Assembly (NCBI GenBank): GCA_028829895.1
Contig: CM054184.1
Coordinates: forward strand, 28,630,201 to 28,694,200
DNA length: 64,000 nt
DNA from: Sinotaia quadrata
Taxonomy: Eukaryota; Mollusca; Gastropoda; Architaenioglossa; Viviparidae
Reading direction: 5' to 3'
Below are positions 11,252 to 23,410 of the stretch, piece after piece. The notes under the pieces are model-generated. The model was not told the origin of the DNA and did not search any database. It worked only from the letters and a program-made list of their open reading frames with translations. Position 1 is the stretch's first letter. Each line of letters opens with the position of its first letter. The position numbers and the translations under genes are program-made.

Positions 11252-11671
11252 TGCCGATGCCGAGTATGGACTACTGGCTAAATATACGTCTGCAACTATT
11301 ACGTCCATTTGCCGATATGCCCCCTCCGTTAACTTCACTTACGGCTCTCACTCAGTAATAGACAGAGGAATAGATTTTAAAATACATGTATAGACAAACA
11401 GAGAACTAGATTTATAAAATGTCACTACAATTTAGGGCAAGAACAAAAGAAAGTTTCATTACACTAACAAATACGCAAGACTGAAACAATTAACAAAAAT
11501 TTAATAAAAGAAAAGTTTAACAATATCAAATGCAGGGGTCTTATTTAATGACCCTGTCGCAGTATTATGTCTCAGAATTATTAATCATGGAATTTATTAT
11601 ATTAGCTCTAATACTGCCAACATCCCTGTAGCCTAATCTGCCCTTCGATCTCTTAATTAGACCCGTTCTTT

Positions 11672-11900
11672 GGGACCTTTATCGTCTAACTTAGCAAGGG
11701 ACAGAGTAGCCTGTGTGCCTTGAATTGGCAACGTTATTTGTCCCCTTTGGGACCTTTAATCGTCTAACACAGCAAGGGACAGAGTAGCCTGTGTGCCCTG
11801 AATTGGCAACGTTATTGTCCCCTTTGGGACCTTTAATCGTCTAACACAGCAAGGGACAGAGTAGCCTGTGTGCCCTGAATTGGCAACGTTATTGTCCCTT
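11672..11900. repeat. 76-bp tandem repeat, three copies
   Basis: Copies start near 11673, 11749 and 11825 with GGGACCTTTAATCGTCTAAC; each contains GCAAGGGACAGAGTAGCCTG. Confidence 0.9.
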
Positions 11901-13630
11901 TTGATTAATTATTACTTGTATAACGTTCGCATATATCCGGCTCAACCTCTCCCACACAGCCAACTCCTTTTGGTCACTCTGACAAATTAACCAAAATGTG
12001 GGTTTAATATAACAAGAAAAAAGTATTGAATAATAATAAAAGGAGAACAATAAAATTCAGTTTCTTAAAAACACAGATCAACGAAGACCCCATCTATTTA
12101 CTGTCCCAAAGTTAAGGTTTGTTTATCTAATTATAGTTCATCTGGTCAATTATGGACTGTCCAGCTTGAGATAATTCTGCTGTCGTGTCTGTAGAGGTGA
12201 ATCCATTGTGTCGTTGTTAGTCGCACAGTGTTTTCTTGCCCATATTGAAGATGTCCTCTGACCATGTGACGACCATCAGCTTTGAGAAAAGAATAAGGTT
12301 TGGTACTTCAGAGTGAACACAAAGACCAAGATCAGCAGAATATCATCAGATGATAAAAAAGGCCAGCTGCAATAATAATCGTATTCTTGTTGTAGCAACA
12401 GATAATTATGAAACAACGTTAAGGCTTTGTGGCAATAGATGACTCTTACGGTTTTGCATAATTAAACGTTAGCTAAGTGCTAACTTATAATTTACAATAT
12501 TCTTGTAATGGAGAAATATTTACAAATGTGACAATAATATTCCCATTTCTATACTTATATGAATCTCAATAGTTACAACCATAATCAATGAATGATTTAC
12601 ATTAAATTCACACTGAATGATTATCTCAATCTCCCGTTTAGTTTCTATTGCTACAAATTGCTTTACAATAAATAAAGCATAGCGCAAACCCATGCTGATC
12701 TCAATGTCATCATGCCACTGAATACCTTTCTGAAAGTGATGTGTTAGTTTCTTACAACAATCATTAATAAGAATATACAACAATTCTTCACAGCATTCTA
12801 ATAAATAATATAAAACAATTATTTCTGAGAAGTCAATATAGTTACAAGTCTCTGTAATGTGCAAAACCATTTCTCGTCTACGCAGATTTCAGTCCTTCGT
12901 GAATGGTGTGGAACAGTGCGTGAGAATATGCGGGTTTAGTGGCAATATATATTGAGTGTCTGGGTCAAACTGTTAAGTTCTCTCGCATTATTGATTGGAA
13001 CAAATGTCCACATAATATGTCCTGCATCATGTCAACATTCACAACTCTTACTGTCACCTTCCCCCCTCTGTACATCTCCACTGCCCACGTGAACTTGAAC
13101 AGTAAATCATTTACTGTGTGTAGCATAGGTGTACAGCAGATGATATAATCGGTCACTTGGAGGTCACAGCAACTGGTGCACTATATATTTATGGTTTATT
13201 AAGAAGAATGAAAATTATTATTTAATAAAAAAAAATGTTCAGTCCATCACAAAATGCACTGGAATCACTGTCTATAGCAAGATATAACAAGTCCTTTTCT
13301 GCAGCATGGTGATATTGGTATCTTTCATAAGATATGTCACACTTTGGCTGTCACTGGACAGGACACATCATGTGAATAACATCAAAGCAGGCATCCAAAG
13401 CCCATAATAAAACCAAATGCTAGGAAAGCAAGAAAGATGAAAGATAGAAACCCTGAAACATAGGTGTAATGCCAAAAAAGCAAACACACTGATAAATAGA
13501 GTTAATTTTATTCCATAAATAAATAAATTCACTGAAGTGAACTGAGAAGTTAAGCAGCTTAATCCCATGCCTGTACATGAACGCCCGCACTATCTGTTTG
13601 AATTGTTACATAAGAGGCCGCGAATGTGGC
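11901..13630. other. No supported gene
   Basis: The longest frame is minus 12520-12870 (116 codons, ATG start). It is Ile/Cys-rich, has no recognisable motif and is not flanked by clear splice or promoter signals, so it is left uncalled. The rest is AT-rich single-copy-looking sequence. Confidence 0.35.
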
Positions 13631-13637
13631 GGTTGAC

Positions 13638-13790
13638 AGATTATTACGTTATCACGACGCTAATGAACTAACCCAAGTGTTTCAGCTTGTGCCACTTGGA
13701 AGGGTTGACAGATTATTACGTTATCACGACGCTAATGAACTAACCCAACGTGTTTCAGCTTGTGCAGCTTGGAAGGGTAAATAAACCTCG
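13638..13790. repeat. ~75-bp direct duplication
   Basis: Two nearly identical copies sharing GGTTGACAGATTATTACGTT and GCTAATGAACTAACCCAA, then GTGTTTCAGCTTGTG. The second ends just before the larger duplicated unit that starts near 13860. Confidence 0.9.
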
Positions 13791-13985
13791 CTCCCTAAAT
13801 TAGCAAGTCCATCAAAAATTACCTTAAAAAATTACCAACATGGCCTACATGATAGAAACTAAAGACAAGGAAGTTTGCAAAATAGTTGATACAAGTACCC
13901 AAAAATAATTTAACATGGCCAGAGGCCTGATGCCAATCATACCATATTGTTCTGGAATTGCGTCATTGAAATCAAAGCCAAACAG

Positions 13986-13993
13986 TATATATA
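13986..13993 (+). promoter_or_regulatory. TATA-like box of duplicated unit, copy A
   Basis: TATATATA inside AACAGTATATATAGCC, in the same place relative to the shared landmarks as the box in copy B. Its conservation while the flanks diverge is the only evidence for function. Confidence 0.4.
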
Positions 13994-14765
13994 GCCAGTC
14001 TGGACTTTAGTACATCACTTGATGAGAAATGTCCTGAAGTTTGCTGGTGATTGTTTCAGTCAAAAGCAGAAAGGTATGTCTGGAAAAGTTAGAAATATAC
14101 TTGTGCAAACTAAACTCTTATTGTGAAAAGAATGTAAATATTTTTCATGTAAAATCTAATTGGAAATTTTATCAACTACATTTTGTATTTTCTTCTTCTT
14201 ACATGTTAAATGTAAATATATTTTCTCATATGTAAACTTTCTGGAGTTGGCAGACTGTTGGGTGATGCCTGCAGCTCTAAGACTCTAGTGTGATACTCTT
14301 TGAACAGTGAGAGCCACTTTTTAGACCTACACTTGAATTCTGAAAGAACTGTGCATTCAGTGTGTGAGATATTCAAACTGAGTCTGTGTATTGCCATATA
14401 TTCTGGCTGGCAGTGCATCACGATGGAACCCTCCATGTTTTCCCCAGACTGTATCAGTTATGGGAACCACACTGATGTACACATGAATAATCAAGTGATT
14501 TTGTGTCCTCTCTCAGTATCATTGTCTTTCTTTGATTATTACCCCTTGATTTATAATTTCTAATTCATAACCTATTTGTTAAATCATTTTCAATTGTAAT
14601 ACACTTCTATAATTAGAGAGATCTATGAACTGTTGGTTTAAAAGATTTGGTAGAAGTGTTGAACAATAAGAGTAGAGAAACTAAACTTGTAATTTATGCC
14701 TTGTGATAGTTGATGTAAATTTCGTGTATATAATTTTATTGATTGTTTTCTTAATATGTTACATT

Positions 14766-14771
14766 AATAAA
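14766..14771 (+). terminator. Poly(A) signal, copy A
   Basis: AATAAA in TTAATAAAATTTATTAA, matched by AATAAA at 17009 in copy B. It lies about 780 bases past the TATA-like box. Confidence 0.4.
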
Positions 14772-15623
14772 ATTTATTAATTTTCATCTTTCCACTTTCG
14801 ACTAATTCATTAAAAGGAAATATGCAGGCTTAAGGGGTGGAGGGCAGGTCATAACTTATAACATTAAAGTCAGTCACGCTATGGGAAAGATCCTCTTAAG
14901 CTGGATATAGAGAATGTGTGAGGGGCAAGAGTGGATTGCAAGAACTTGGCATTATCATTAATTGCAGGAAGAAAATTTGCTCTGAATGAGTGACACTTAG
15001 AAACAGAGAATAATTAGTGAATTATTGGATTTTAGGGCTTGACTCAGTCTCTCGGACTGCAAAGGATGAAGACCCTATTGGCAAGCGGATTAAATAGATC
15101 CTAAAAATAAAAGCTATTGTTAATCCAGTGAAAGAGAAATAATCACTGTAGACAGCATAGACAACACAACATGTAACAACGACCACAAAACTCTTTCAAA
15201 AACATAGACAGGAAAAGTCTCAATGTCAAAGTATAAATTCAAATTTATTGATCTATGGGTTCCCTCTCACACGTTGGTTAGTCAGCTATCCACAACACAC
15301 CCGCGGGGTAGGGGAAAAGAAAAGAAAGAAAAGAATGATGAAGTAAAATAAAAGAAATATAAAATTCAAGATTCTTCATGCAGTACTACTTCTAAAATAG
15401 GCTAAGCATTTTTCAACATAAAATAACAGTCACTATTTTAAAGTTCTGGAGCCACTGCTCCTCTATCAAAATTCAATAGTTCAACAGTAAACAATGGCTA
15501 GACAAAAGAGTTGCTAGAAGTATACCAAAAATAACTTAACTTGCCCAGAGGCCTTGATGCTAAATCATCATGGCGAATACCTTATTGTTCTGTACTTCAT
15601 TGAGAGAATCAAACCTGTTAGTG

Positions 15624-15631
15624 TATATATA
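15624..15631 (+). promoter_or_regulatory. TATA-like box of duplicated unit, copy B
   Basis: TATATATA in GTTAGTGTATATATACAG, colinear with the box in copy A. A shared motif follows it (CACTTGATGAGAAA in A, CACTTGCAGAGAAA in B). Confidence 0.4.
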
Positions 15632-15933
15632 CAGTTTGAGATCTAGCACACCACTTGCAGAGAAAATAAGTCCCAAATTTTTGCTGGCTTGATTTAGTCA
15701 AGAGCAGGAAGTGCTTCAAACTAGCCGCAGTCTCTTAAGTTCAGTCTCAGTTTTGAGTCATGGTTCAAATCTCAAGTTTGGAATTTGGAGCCCAAGTCTG
15801 ATGGTGGAAGTCTAATGTTTGCAGTCTGATGTCTGCAATCCTAAGGAACTTCTAGAATCCTGACAATAAAGGAGGCTGAAGCAGAAGACACCGCTGACGT
15901 AACGTGTCATCTTATGTGGAATTCTTCCTTGTT

Positions 15934-16465
15934 CCCATGTTGTGGAACATTCAGTGACCCTCTTGTGACATTCTGTTGGATACTGAGAGCCATCCCATGT
16001 TGTGGAACATTCAGTGACTCTGTTGTGACATTCTATTAGACATTGAGAGCCATCCCATGTTGTGGAACATTCAGTGACTCTCTTGTGACATTCTATTAGA
16101 TATTGAGAGCCATCCCATTCAGTGACTCTCTTGTGACATTCTATTAGATATTGAGAGCCATCCCATTCAGTGACCCTCTTGTGACATTCTATTAGATATT
16201 GAGAGCCATCCCATTCAGTGACTCTCTTGTGACATTCTATTAGATATTGAGAGCCATCCCATTCAGTGACTCTCTTGTGACATTCTATTAGATATTGAGA
16301 GCCATCCCATTCAGTGACTCTCTTGTGACATTCTATTAGACATTGAGAGCCATCCCATTCAGTGACTCTCTCGTGACATTCTATTAGACATTGAGAGCCA
16401 TCCCTTGTTGTGGAACATTCAGTGACCCTCTTGTGACATTCTGTTGGATACTGAGAGCTGTCCTT
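15934..16465. repeat. 47/60-bp minisatellite inside copy B
   Basis: About ten units sharing CATTCAGTGACTCTCTTGTG, then ACATTCTATTAGATATTGAG, then AGCCATCC. The first three and the last carry an extra TGTTGTGGAA segment (about 60 bp); the middle ones lack it (about 47 bp). A GTGTGCGCGCGCG tract follows at about 16507. Confidence 0.9.
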
Positions 16466-17008
16466 AGACCTACACCTGTGTTTGTGAAAAGAAAACTATT
16501 CATTCAGTGTGTGTGCGCGCGCGCGTGTATGTGTATATCCATTTGGACAAATTCTGTGTGCTGCTTGTGTTCTGACCAACAGCAAATCTGCGCACCATGC
16601 TCGTAATCTCTATGCTTCCCTGGCAGTATCATCAATGAGATCTACACTTCCCTGGCAGTATCAGCAATGAGATCCACACTGGCAAAAGCATGAATAATCA
16701 GCTGAATTTGTGTCCTGTCCTAGTATCATTGTCTTTTACTGTCTTTCGTTGATTATAATCTTCTTTTCTTATAAATCCTAAATCATAACCTATTATCACG
16801 TTTACTCTTATGGGTAATGAACTTCTATCAAAGACTTATTCCAAAGATGAACAATATTTGGTGAGACCTATGAACTATTGGTCTGAATGACTTTATTTGG
16901 TAGAAGTGTTGAAGAAACTTAGAAACTTAACTTGTATTTATACCTTGTGACCCCTTTATGTAAATCATGTATATACTTTTATTGATCGTTTCTTTACATA
17001 TTACATTT

Positions 17009-17014
17009 AATAAA
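17009..17014 (+). terminator. Poly(A) signal, copy B
   Basis: AATAAA in TTTAATAAAATTTATTAA, colinear with the signal at 14766 and about 1.39 kb past the TATA-like box because of the internal minisatellite. Confidence 0.4.
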
Positions 17015-17420
17015 ATTTATTAACTTTTCACTTTTCCACTTTTTTGACTAATTAATTAAAAGGAAGTATGCAAGCTTAAGGGATAGGGGGCAGCTTATGA
17101 ACCACAAATTAAAGTCAGTCACCCATACTTAGGGAAAAGTGTCTCTTGAACTGGTAAAGGAGAACGTGTGAGTGGCGAGAGTGAAATTCCATAAAACCTA
17201 GCATTAATTGCAGGGGGACATTTTGCTCTGGACGACTAACACTTAGAGACGGAAGATAATTAGAGAATTATTTATTGGTTTCTAGGGCTTGACCTAGTCT
17301 CTCTGACTGCAAAGGACGAAGACCCCATCGATGGGTGGATTAAATAAATCATTAATTAAGTACTATTATTAATCCACTAAGTGGTAAGGATTATCACTTT
17401 CACAGAAATTAATAGCCATT

Positions 17421-18424
17421 ATGATAATAAAAATAACAATTATGATAATATTGATAACAATAACATTAATTATAACAAATATAAAAATAATAATAGTGAC
17501 ATAAAAATTGCTTGACAATGCTAAATAAATAGAGTAATACAGGAAAGAATATTAACATTTATGATAATATTAATATGTGCAGTAATAATCCCAAAATAAA
17601 CTAGTACACAGTAATAAATAACATGAATATCAAATGACTGGAGTTGTAAGTTTAAAAGCAAAATGTTTAAAGAGATCAATGTCAAAAGTTACTTGAAAAT
17701 ATGCAGCATGCCATGTGTGCGCCAATGTGATTGTGTGTGTGTGTGTGTGTATGCGCGCGCGTGTGCGTCACGTTTTTGGTTTCCTGCATGCGAATGTGCG
17801 CTTGGGCAAAATTGTGTTAAGCAATCCTTGGATTTCGATTTAATTATGCTGTCTGAAAAAGGGACTGCACTTTGGATTCAAATCTGCCACCAGCTTATCA
17901 GATTATCATGGTCGACAACTGAGATCTCATTTTCAAGCATTTACTTCCCTTCTCTGTGTTCCTGATTAGGATCTCTTTGTCCCGATAGGCGGAAAAGCTT
18001 TAAACACGTGCTTTTCTTTCTGTTCCAGTCACTGATCCTTTTGACACTCCTTCAGAAATCATGAACCCGTTTCTAGATCTAATCCGTGTCCCCCCCCCTT
18101 TTTACACTACTAGTTTTGACTGCTGCTTTGAATTATTATAAGGTAATGACGCACAGATTGACTCAGTTAAGGTCATCGAAAACGTTTGTAGTAAATGTCT
18201 ATCAGATCTTTACGTGCTTTTAAGTGAATAGATTTTTGTATCGTTCACAGAAGTGATAATGAATTGATAATCTTGTAGATATTCTATAGGTCTTTACATT
18301 GTTGAAGAAGTATTTTTGAAACATTTCTTGTTCGATCTTATATGTACTAGGCTATATCTTCACAGTTTCGTAATGGGTTCATAGAGTCTGACTATTTAAA
18401 CATCCATACATCATTTCAAAAAAT
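17421..18424. other. Low-complexity AT tract and GT/GC microsatellite, no gene
   Basis: 17400-17560 is an AATAAT/GATAAT-like tract. 17728-17770 is an alternating purine-pyrimidine tract (GTGTGT then GCGCGCGTGTGCGT). The remainder to 18424 shows no coding signal. The open frame at 17663-17965 runs through the microsatellite. Confidence 0.6.
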
Positions 18425-18693
18425 TAAATATGAGTGAGATATAAAACAACAAATAATATATCGGACACTCAGACTATTTAAATATGAGTGAGATAGTAAA
18501 ACAAAAAATAATATATCGGACAGACAGACTATTTAAATATGAGTGAGATAGTAAAACAAAAAATAATATATCGGACAGACAGACTATTTAAATATGAGTG
18601 AGACAGTAAAACAAAAAATAATATATCGGACAGACAGACTATTTAAATATGAGTGAGATAGTAAAACAAAAAATAATATATCGGACAGACAGA
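18425..18693. repeat. 55-bp minisatellite
   Basis: About five copies sharing AATATGAGTGAGATAGTAAA and AATAATATATCGGACAGACA. Starts are near 18426, 18481, 18536, 18591 and 18646; the first is most diverged. Confidence 0.92.
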
Positions 18694-18808
18694 CTAATTA
18701 TAAACATCTAAGAATTAGGTCAGCAGAAAATAGAGAAAGAATAATACCCAGCTTTAAAGATGAAAAGCCTATCCTCTCTTATCCCCTTGACTGATAGCCT
18801 GCCTAGAA

Positions 18809-19068
18809 GTTGTAGCACTTTGCCTTTAATCTAATGACATTATAGGTGTAGCACTTTACCTTTAGTCTAATGACATTATAGTTGTAGCACTTTGCCTTTA
18901 GTCTAATGACATTAAAGTTGTAACACTTTGCCTTTAGTCTAATGACATTATAGTTGTAACACTTTGCCTTTAGTCTAATGACATTAAAGTTGTAACACTT
19001 TACCTTTAATCTAATGACATTATAGTTGTAACACTTTGCCTTTAGTCTAATGACATTAAAGTTGTAAC
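18809..19068. repeat. 36-bp minisatellite
   Basis: Seven copies of GTTGTAACACTTTGCCTTTA plus GTCTAATGACATTA, alternating AAA/TAG at the unit end. Confidence 0.92.
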
Positions 19069-19499
19069 CACCCTTTCCTTCTCGTCCCTTGACAAATACT
19101 GTCCCCCACCCTTCTCTCAGTTCTTTCTTCCCACGTTCTCTATTCCTTACAATGCGAGTGAAACCTCAGACTAGAATGCACACTCTTTTCTCACCGTAAT
19201 GGCTTAACATTAAATTAAGGCTTAATAAAAATCCTAAAATACGCGGTCTGGCAAGCTTTAGCCAAACATCATTAAATCACACACCGGAACTCCTCCGGTC
19301 TGTGTCAGCAGTCCCCCTTCCCTTTCCCTTTCACCAGTACAGTTTCCATTAATATACTTTTGCACATAAACACCGCTTGAATACCGGTCTCATAACGGTA
19401 ATGTAGACTGTAGACTTTTCAACTCTCAACCAGAGGAGATGATGGTCCCAGGCTTCAGCCTTGGTACTGATTTCCCTGGAGCTACTTCCAGCATGAGAT

Positions 19500-19800
19500 T
19501 GTAGCCACAGTCACTGGTGTCACGTCTTTCCTCCCATCATGTGACAATACAAACTCGGTGATTATTCCACCTGGTAATAATATTAAAATTGTTCTTGTTA
19601 TGCGGTCACTGGGCAGTAAATGAGTTCTTTTGATTCCATCACGTGACAGTTGTAACTCAGCACTCATTATTATTCATCACGAGAAAGCAGCAATTAAGAT
19701 TTTATTATTATTCCATTGCGTGACAAGTTATTGCCCCCTGTGACAGTGACGAATGACTACTCATTATTCCATCACGTGACATCTTAGTTCTTGTTAATCC
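19500..19800. promoter_or_regulatory. Decayed repeat with clustered CACGTGAC E-boxes
   Basis: Related segments carry TCATGTGAC (near 19537), CCATCACGTGACAGT (near 19637), CCATTGCGTGAC (near 19713) and CCATCACGTGACATC (near 19769). CACGTGAC is a canonical E-box type bound by bHLH-Zip factors. The motif is best preserved where the surroundings have drifted. Either function or chance retention in an old repeat is possible. Confidence 0.3.
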
Positions 19801-19951
19801 ATAATGTATGTTATAATATTTTCATTTTCTAGTTTGTATCAATGCAGCTCACTCTGACACACTTAATTAATTGACAACATCTACGAAATCAGTAGGGGTT
19901 TTACTTGATGGAACACACGCATACCAACTTCGACTCACGTTGAAAAGAATC

Positions 19952-20262
19952 AACCAACAACGCCACTGTCAGTTGTGGCGATCGCTGGCTGGAAGAGGTT
20001 GTGAAGGACAGTGAGGGAGAGGTGGCCACTGGCGTGTCGAGAGATATCTTCTTTCCAACGACATTCTTCGCACCTTGTAAACTTTTGAAGCCTGTGTGTT
20101 AAAATTTGTCGGAGACAGTACGACGCCCTCCATCTCGCGCACCCATTTGTTGCCACACGAGGGAGGTGCAAATTGAATGCGAGTTATGCGCAGTGGAAGT
20201 GTAACGGGTACGTAACGTACTGGGGTCTTTGACTTCACTGAGAAAGGAACGCTGCCATTTTG
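19952..20262 (-). pseudogene. CUB-like domain fragment, frameshifted
   Basis: Minus strand. An acceptor-like TTCCTTTCTCAG|TG near 20240 is followed by an open frame reaching SCGNKWVREMEG, then VVLSPTNFN, then SKVYK. After one base of frame change it continues CEECRWKEDI, then LSLTVLHNLF. The order C, G-x-x-SP, Y, C-x-W matches the start of a CUB domain, an extracellular module. The frame change means a broken copy, a sequence error or an unrecognised splice. Its acceptor phase would also match the donor of the candidate exon at 26.7 kb. Moderate-to-low certainty. Confidence 0.3.
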
Positions 20263-20655
20263 ATCCTCAGCAGGCAATAGGGATTAGAGTCTTTGGAATT
20301 GTTTGTTAATGAGCTATTAATCCAACTCGCTCTCTGTGGCTATTTTGCGACTCCGTGTGTTATACTCACTCAAGGTCAAAAGTAGCACTTTCATAAATTT
20401 GACCAACAACGAACTTCGAAGGAAAACAGTATTTTGACAGATTAGCACTTGTCTAAGCAAATAATTTAAATAAAAAGTTTTTAGGTAACAGAGAAACAAA
20501 CTTATATCTAAAAATAACAGAAACAGGGTTATTATACATATACATTTTATTGTGAGTATATTGAAAATTACTGGTGACTGAACAAATCTGACCACGAAAA
20601 CAACAATACAAAGACACCATATATTAAAAAAAATTAAAAATTACAAAATCGATCA
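20263..20655. other. No gene seen
   Basis: AT-rich sequence between the CUB-like fragment and the 29-bp array. The minus frame at 20317-20595 has no recognisable features. Confidence 0.4.
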
Positions 20656-21295
20656 AGGCGCATCAAGAACAGACTCTACAGACACAGCACATGAAGAATA
20701 CACTCTACAGACACAGCACATGAAAAATGCACTCTACTGACACAACACATGAACAATACACTCTACAGACACAGCCTGAACAATACACTCTACAGACACA
20801 GTACATGAACAATACACTGTACAGACACAGCAAATGAACAATACACTGTACAGACACAGCACATGAACAATACACTGTACAGACACAACACATGAACAAT
20901 ACACTGTACAGACACAGCAAATGAACAATACACTCTACAGACACAGCACATGAACAATACACTCTACAGACAGCCTGAACAATACACTCTACAGACAGAG
21001 TACATGAACAATACACTCTACAGACACAACACATGAACAATACACTCTACAGACACAGCACATGAAAAATGCACCCTACAGACACAGCACATGAAAAATG
21101 CACCCTACAGACACAGCACATGAACAATACACTCTACAGACAGAGTACATGAACAATACACTCTACAGACACAACACATGTACAATACACTCTATAGACA
21201 CACAACATGAACAATACACTCTACAGACACAGCACATGAACAATACACTCTACAAAAACAGCACATGAACAATACACTTTACAGACACAACACAA
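20656..21295. repeat. ~29-bp minisatellite
   Basis: More than twenty units of ACACAGCACATGAACAATAC plus ACTCTACAG, with variants lacking part of the unit. On the minus strand it is open in two frames (Cys/Val-rich); this is a by-product of the repeat. The following A-rich stretch to about 21740 has scattered decayed pieces (GACAACAT, ACAATATA). Confidence 0.92.
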
Positions 21296-21774
21296 CTTTG
21301 CACACGAGATGACTACGTTCAGGAAAAAAACAACTTATAAACAAAAGGAAAGATAACAAAGAAGACAAAATTAAAATGGACACAGAGGACAAGATCAAAA
21401 TATGTCATCGAGAAGGCCACACAGACAACATAAAAAAAGAAAACATAATTAAAACAGCATACGGAGACAAGTAAGATGGACAATATAAAGAACACAGCAC
21501 AAAAAGGCAGTCTGAAAACACCACAATGACGACAACATAGCAATAGAATTATAAATTATAAATAGAATTATAAATACAACAAAAAGAAAAGAACAAAGAG
21601 ACAATATATGACGTCAACATAAAGTGGACAGTACAGAGACAACATTAAGAAGATATCAGAGAAAAAAACCCAGCATAATGACGACCATATATGGACACAA
21701 CAAAATGAAGACAGCATACAGAAGACAATATAGAAAAATCAGAAGCACGGCAGGAATGTTAAAGCAAACTTGAA

Positions 21775-22240
21775 TTGGAAATTAAAAGAAATGCTGGACA
21801 CAAATTACAGTTCTTAATACTTACTTGTGACATCACAGTCAGAAATGGAGTGGATTTATTTGACGTGATTTATTTCTCCATGGATAGCTGTGTACTAAGA
21901 TTTGTCCAGCTCTTATCTTTCTTGAAAGTAAATAGCAATGGACCTCTAAGTCTCTCTAGTATGGTCGTGTAAGACGGATTATGAAGCAATCGATTTGAAA
22001 GTACGTAACATTACCGTCGAGAAGGAAATATGAAATGGAGTTGATTTTATTTGACGCGATTTATTTCTCCAATTATTCCTGCACTGTAAGAATTGTTTAA
22101 GATTTTTTTTTCAGAAAGTAGAAAAACTTTCTTGACAATGTACCTGCTTGAATATTTTGTCTTAGCCGCTAGTTTTTTCCATACTTGTAAGCTCACATTG
22201 TTTTATAAGCAAGTAGAAACTACTTTAAGAGCACACAGTA
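21775..22240. repeat. Diverged ~190-bp duplication
   Basis: GAAATGGAGTGGATTTATTT at about 21843 and GAAATGGAGTTGATTTTATT at about 22033 start two related stretches, both continuing through GATTTATTTCTCCA. No coding support. Confidence 0.6.
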
Positions 22241-22244
22241 TTAC

Positions 22245-22645
22245 GAAGGGAAAGAACTTTAAATGCGTACTGTTTTGATAACGAAGGAAAAGAACTTTAA
22301 ATGCGTACTGTTTTGATAACGAAGGGAAAGAACTTTAAATGCGTACTGTTTTGATAACGAAGGAAAAGAACTTTAAATGCGTACTGTTTTGATAACGAAG
22401 GAAAAGAACTTTAAATGCGTACTGTTTTGATAACGAAGGAAAAGAACTTTAAATGCGTACTGTTTTGATAACGAAGGGAAAGAACTTTAAATGCGTACTG
22501 TTTTGATAACGAAGGGAAAGAACTTTAAATGCGTACTGTTTTGATAACGAAGGGAAAGAACTTTAAATGCGTACTGTTTTGATAACGAAGAAAAAGAACT
22601 TTAAATGCGTACTATTTTGATAACAAAGAGAAAGAACTTTGTATT
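22245..22645. repeat. 39-bp minisatellite
   Basis: About ten near-identical copies of GAAAGAACTTTAAATGCGTA plus CTGTTTTGATAACGAAG. Edge copies are more diverged. The array ends about 760 bases upstream of the start codon of the secreted-protein gene. Confidence 0.95.
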
Positions 22646-22824
22646 TAGCACAAACCATTCTACTGTGAACTTAACAGCTCACAATCAACAGGAAAGGGCT
22701 TTAAAAAAAATAACACTTGTTCCGTTTGACAATATATATCTGCACTGAAGCAAAGCTGACTGCGATGAACAGCGAAAGATAAATTTCGTGTACAGACTCA
22801 GTGTTAGACACGCAGATTCCTATC

Positions 22825-22885
22825 TCATTTAGCCTACCCGGATCTCATTTAGTCTACCCGGCTTACTTCCAGTCTACCCGGATTA
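22825..22885. repeat. Short ~20-bp repeat
   Basis: Three copies of CATTTAGTCTACCCGG or its variants (ATTTAGCCTACCCGG, TTCCAGTCTACCCGG). Confidence 0.75.
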
Positions 22886-22949
22886 CTTTCACCGTTTTCT
22901 TTGAACGGTATCATGAACTCTGTGTATTGGAATCATTCGACACTAAGGA

Positions 22950-23410
22950 CAAGAACTGTGGGAAAATATCAATTTAAGTCGCATGGTAGTGATAAACGTC
23001 GCCACGAAACTGGCCGAACCCATGTTGCTGTCATTTCCGAAGAACAGTAGCAGACGACTACATAAATCGATCCGCTATTTTAATAGTGAGAACCAAGGCT
23101 CTGACAAAGGCATTACAATAGTATGGACTTATTTCCTGTACCTCCACTGGACACACATACACGCACACGCACACCGTACATGCATTCAAACACAGAGAAA
23201 TGCGCAGGCATTCACGCACGCACGCACGGCGAAAGCCATGAAGAGCGAAAGGCGTACGAGGCCAGGCGTTTAACGCATATCGGAGTGAAGTTAAGCTAAA
23301 GACGGACAAGATCTTCGGCGCGTCGGCCATTTTAATTGCATTATTTGGATGCCGTTGGAGTCAGTAGACCGTTGTCAAGTGACTATTTTCTAGGCTTCGG
23401 CAACTCCGAG
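22950..23410 (+). promoter_or_regulatory. Promoter and 5' leader of the secreted-protein gene
   Basis: CpG frequency is clearly above the neighbourhood from about 22980 to 23410. A YY1-like motif, CGGCCATTTT, lies at 23324-23333, about 80 bases before the start codon, where such motifs often sit just downstream of the transcription start. A similar stretch (17 of 19 bases over CGGCCATTTTAATTGCATT) occurs near 63290. A short CGCACGCACGCACG tract lies near 23213. The transcription start itself cannot be fixed by eye. Confidence 0.5.

Larger units (their letters stand above)
13860..15160 (+). repeat. Large direct duplication, copy A (LTR-like or gene-like unit)
   Basis: Diverged but colinear with 15520-17420. 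Shared landmarks in order: CCAAAAATAA near 13905 and TGGCCAGAGGCC; a TATATATA box at 13986; TTGCTGGTGATTG with AGTCAAAAGCAG; GATTTGGTAGAAGTGTTGAA; an AATAAA signal at 14766; AGGCTTAAGGG; TAGGGCTTGACTCAGTCTCT; and GGATGAAGACCC. No coding frame was found. The order promoter, transcribed tract, poly(A) signal would fit an LTR or a non-coding transcription unit. No convincing primer-binding site or internal coding region was found. Confidence 0.7.
15520..17420 (+). repeat. Large direct duplication, copy B
   Basis: Same landmark order as copy A: CCAAAAATAACTTAACTTGC, TATATATA at 15624, TTGCTGGCTTGATTTAGTCA, TTTGGTAGAAGTGTTGAAG, AATAAA at 17009, GTATGCAAGCTTAAGGG, TAGGGCTTGACCTAGTCTCT and GGACGAAGACCC. 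It is longer than copy A mainly because a minisatellite (15934-16465) has expanded inside it. About 360 bases of unrelated-looking sequence separate the copies. Confidence 0.7.

Noticed and set aside
12520..12870. 116-codon minus-strand frame
   Set aside because: AT-rich composition, no motif, no splice or promoter context.
15755..15775. GGTTCAAATCTC as a tRNA-like B box
   Set aside because: No A box at the right distance and no cloverleaf could be drawn; it also differs from copy A of the duplication.
19482..19667. Minus-strand frame of 61 codons
   Set aside because: It lies within the E-box-bearing decayed repeat and has no family features.
20705..21040. Cys/Val-rich minus-strand frames
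   Set aside because: They are translations of the 29-bp minisatellite.
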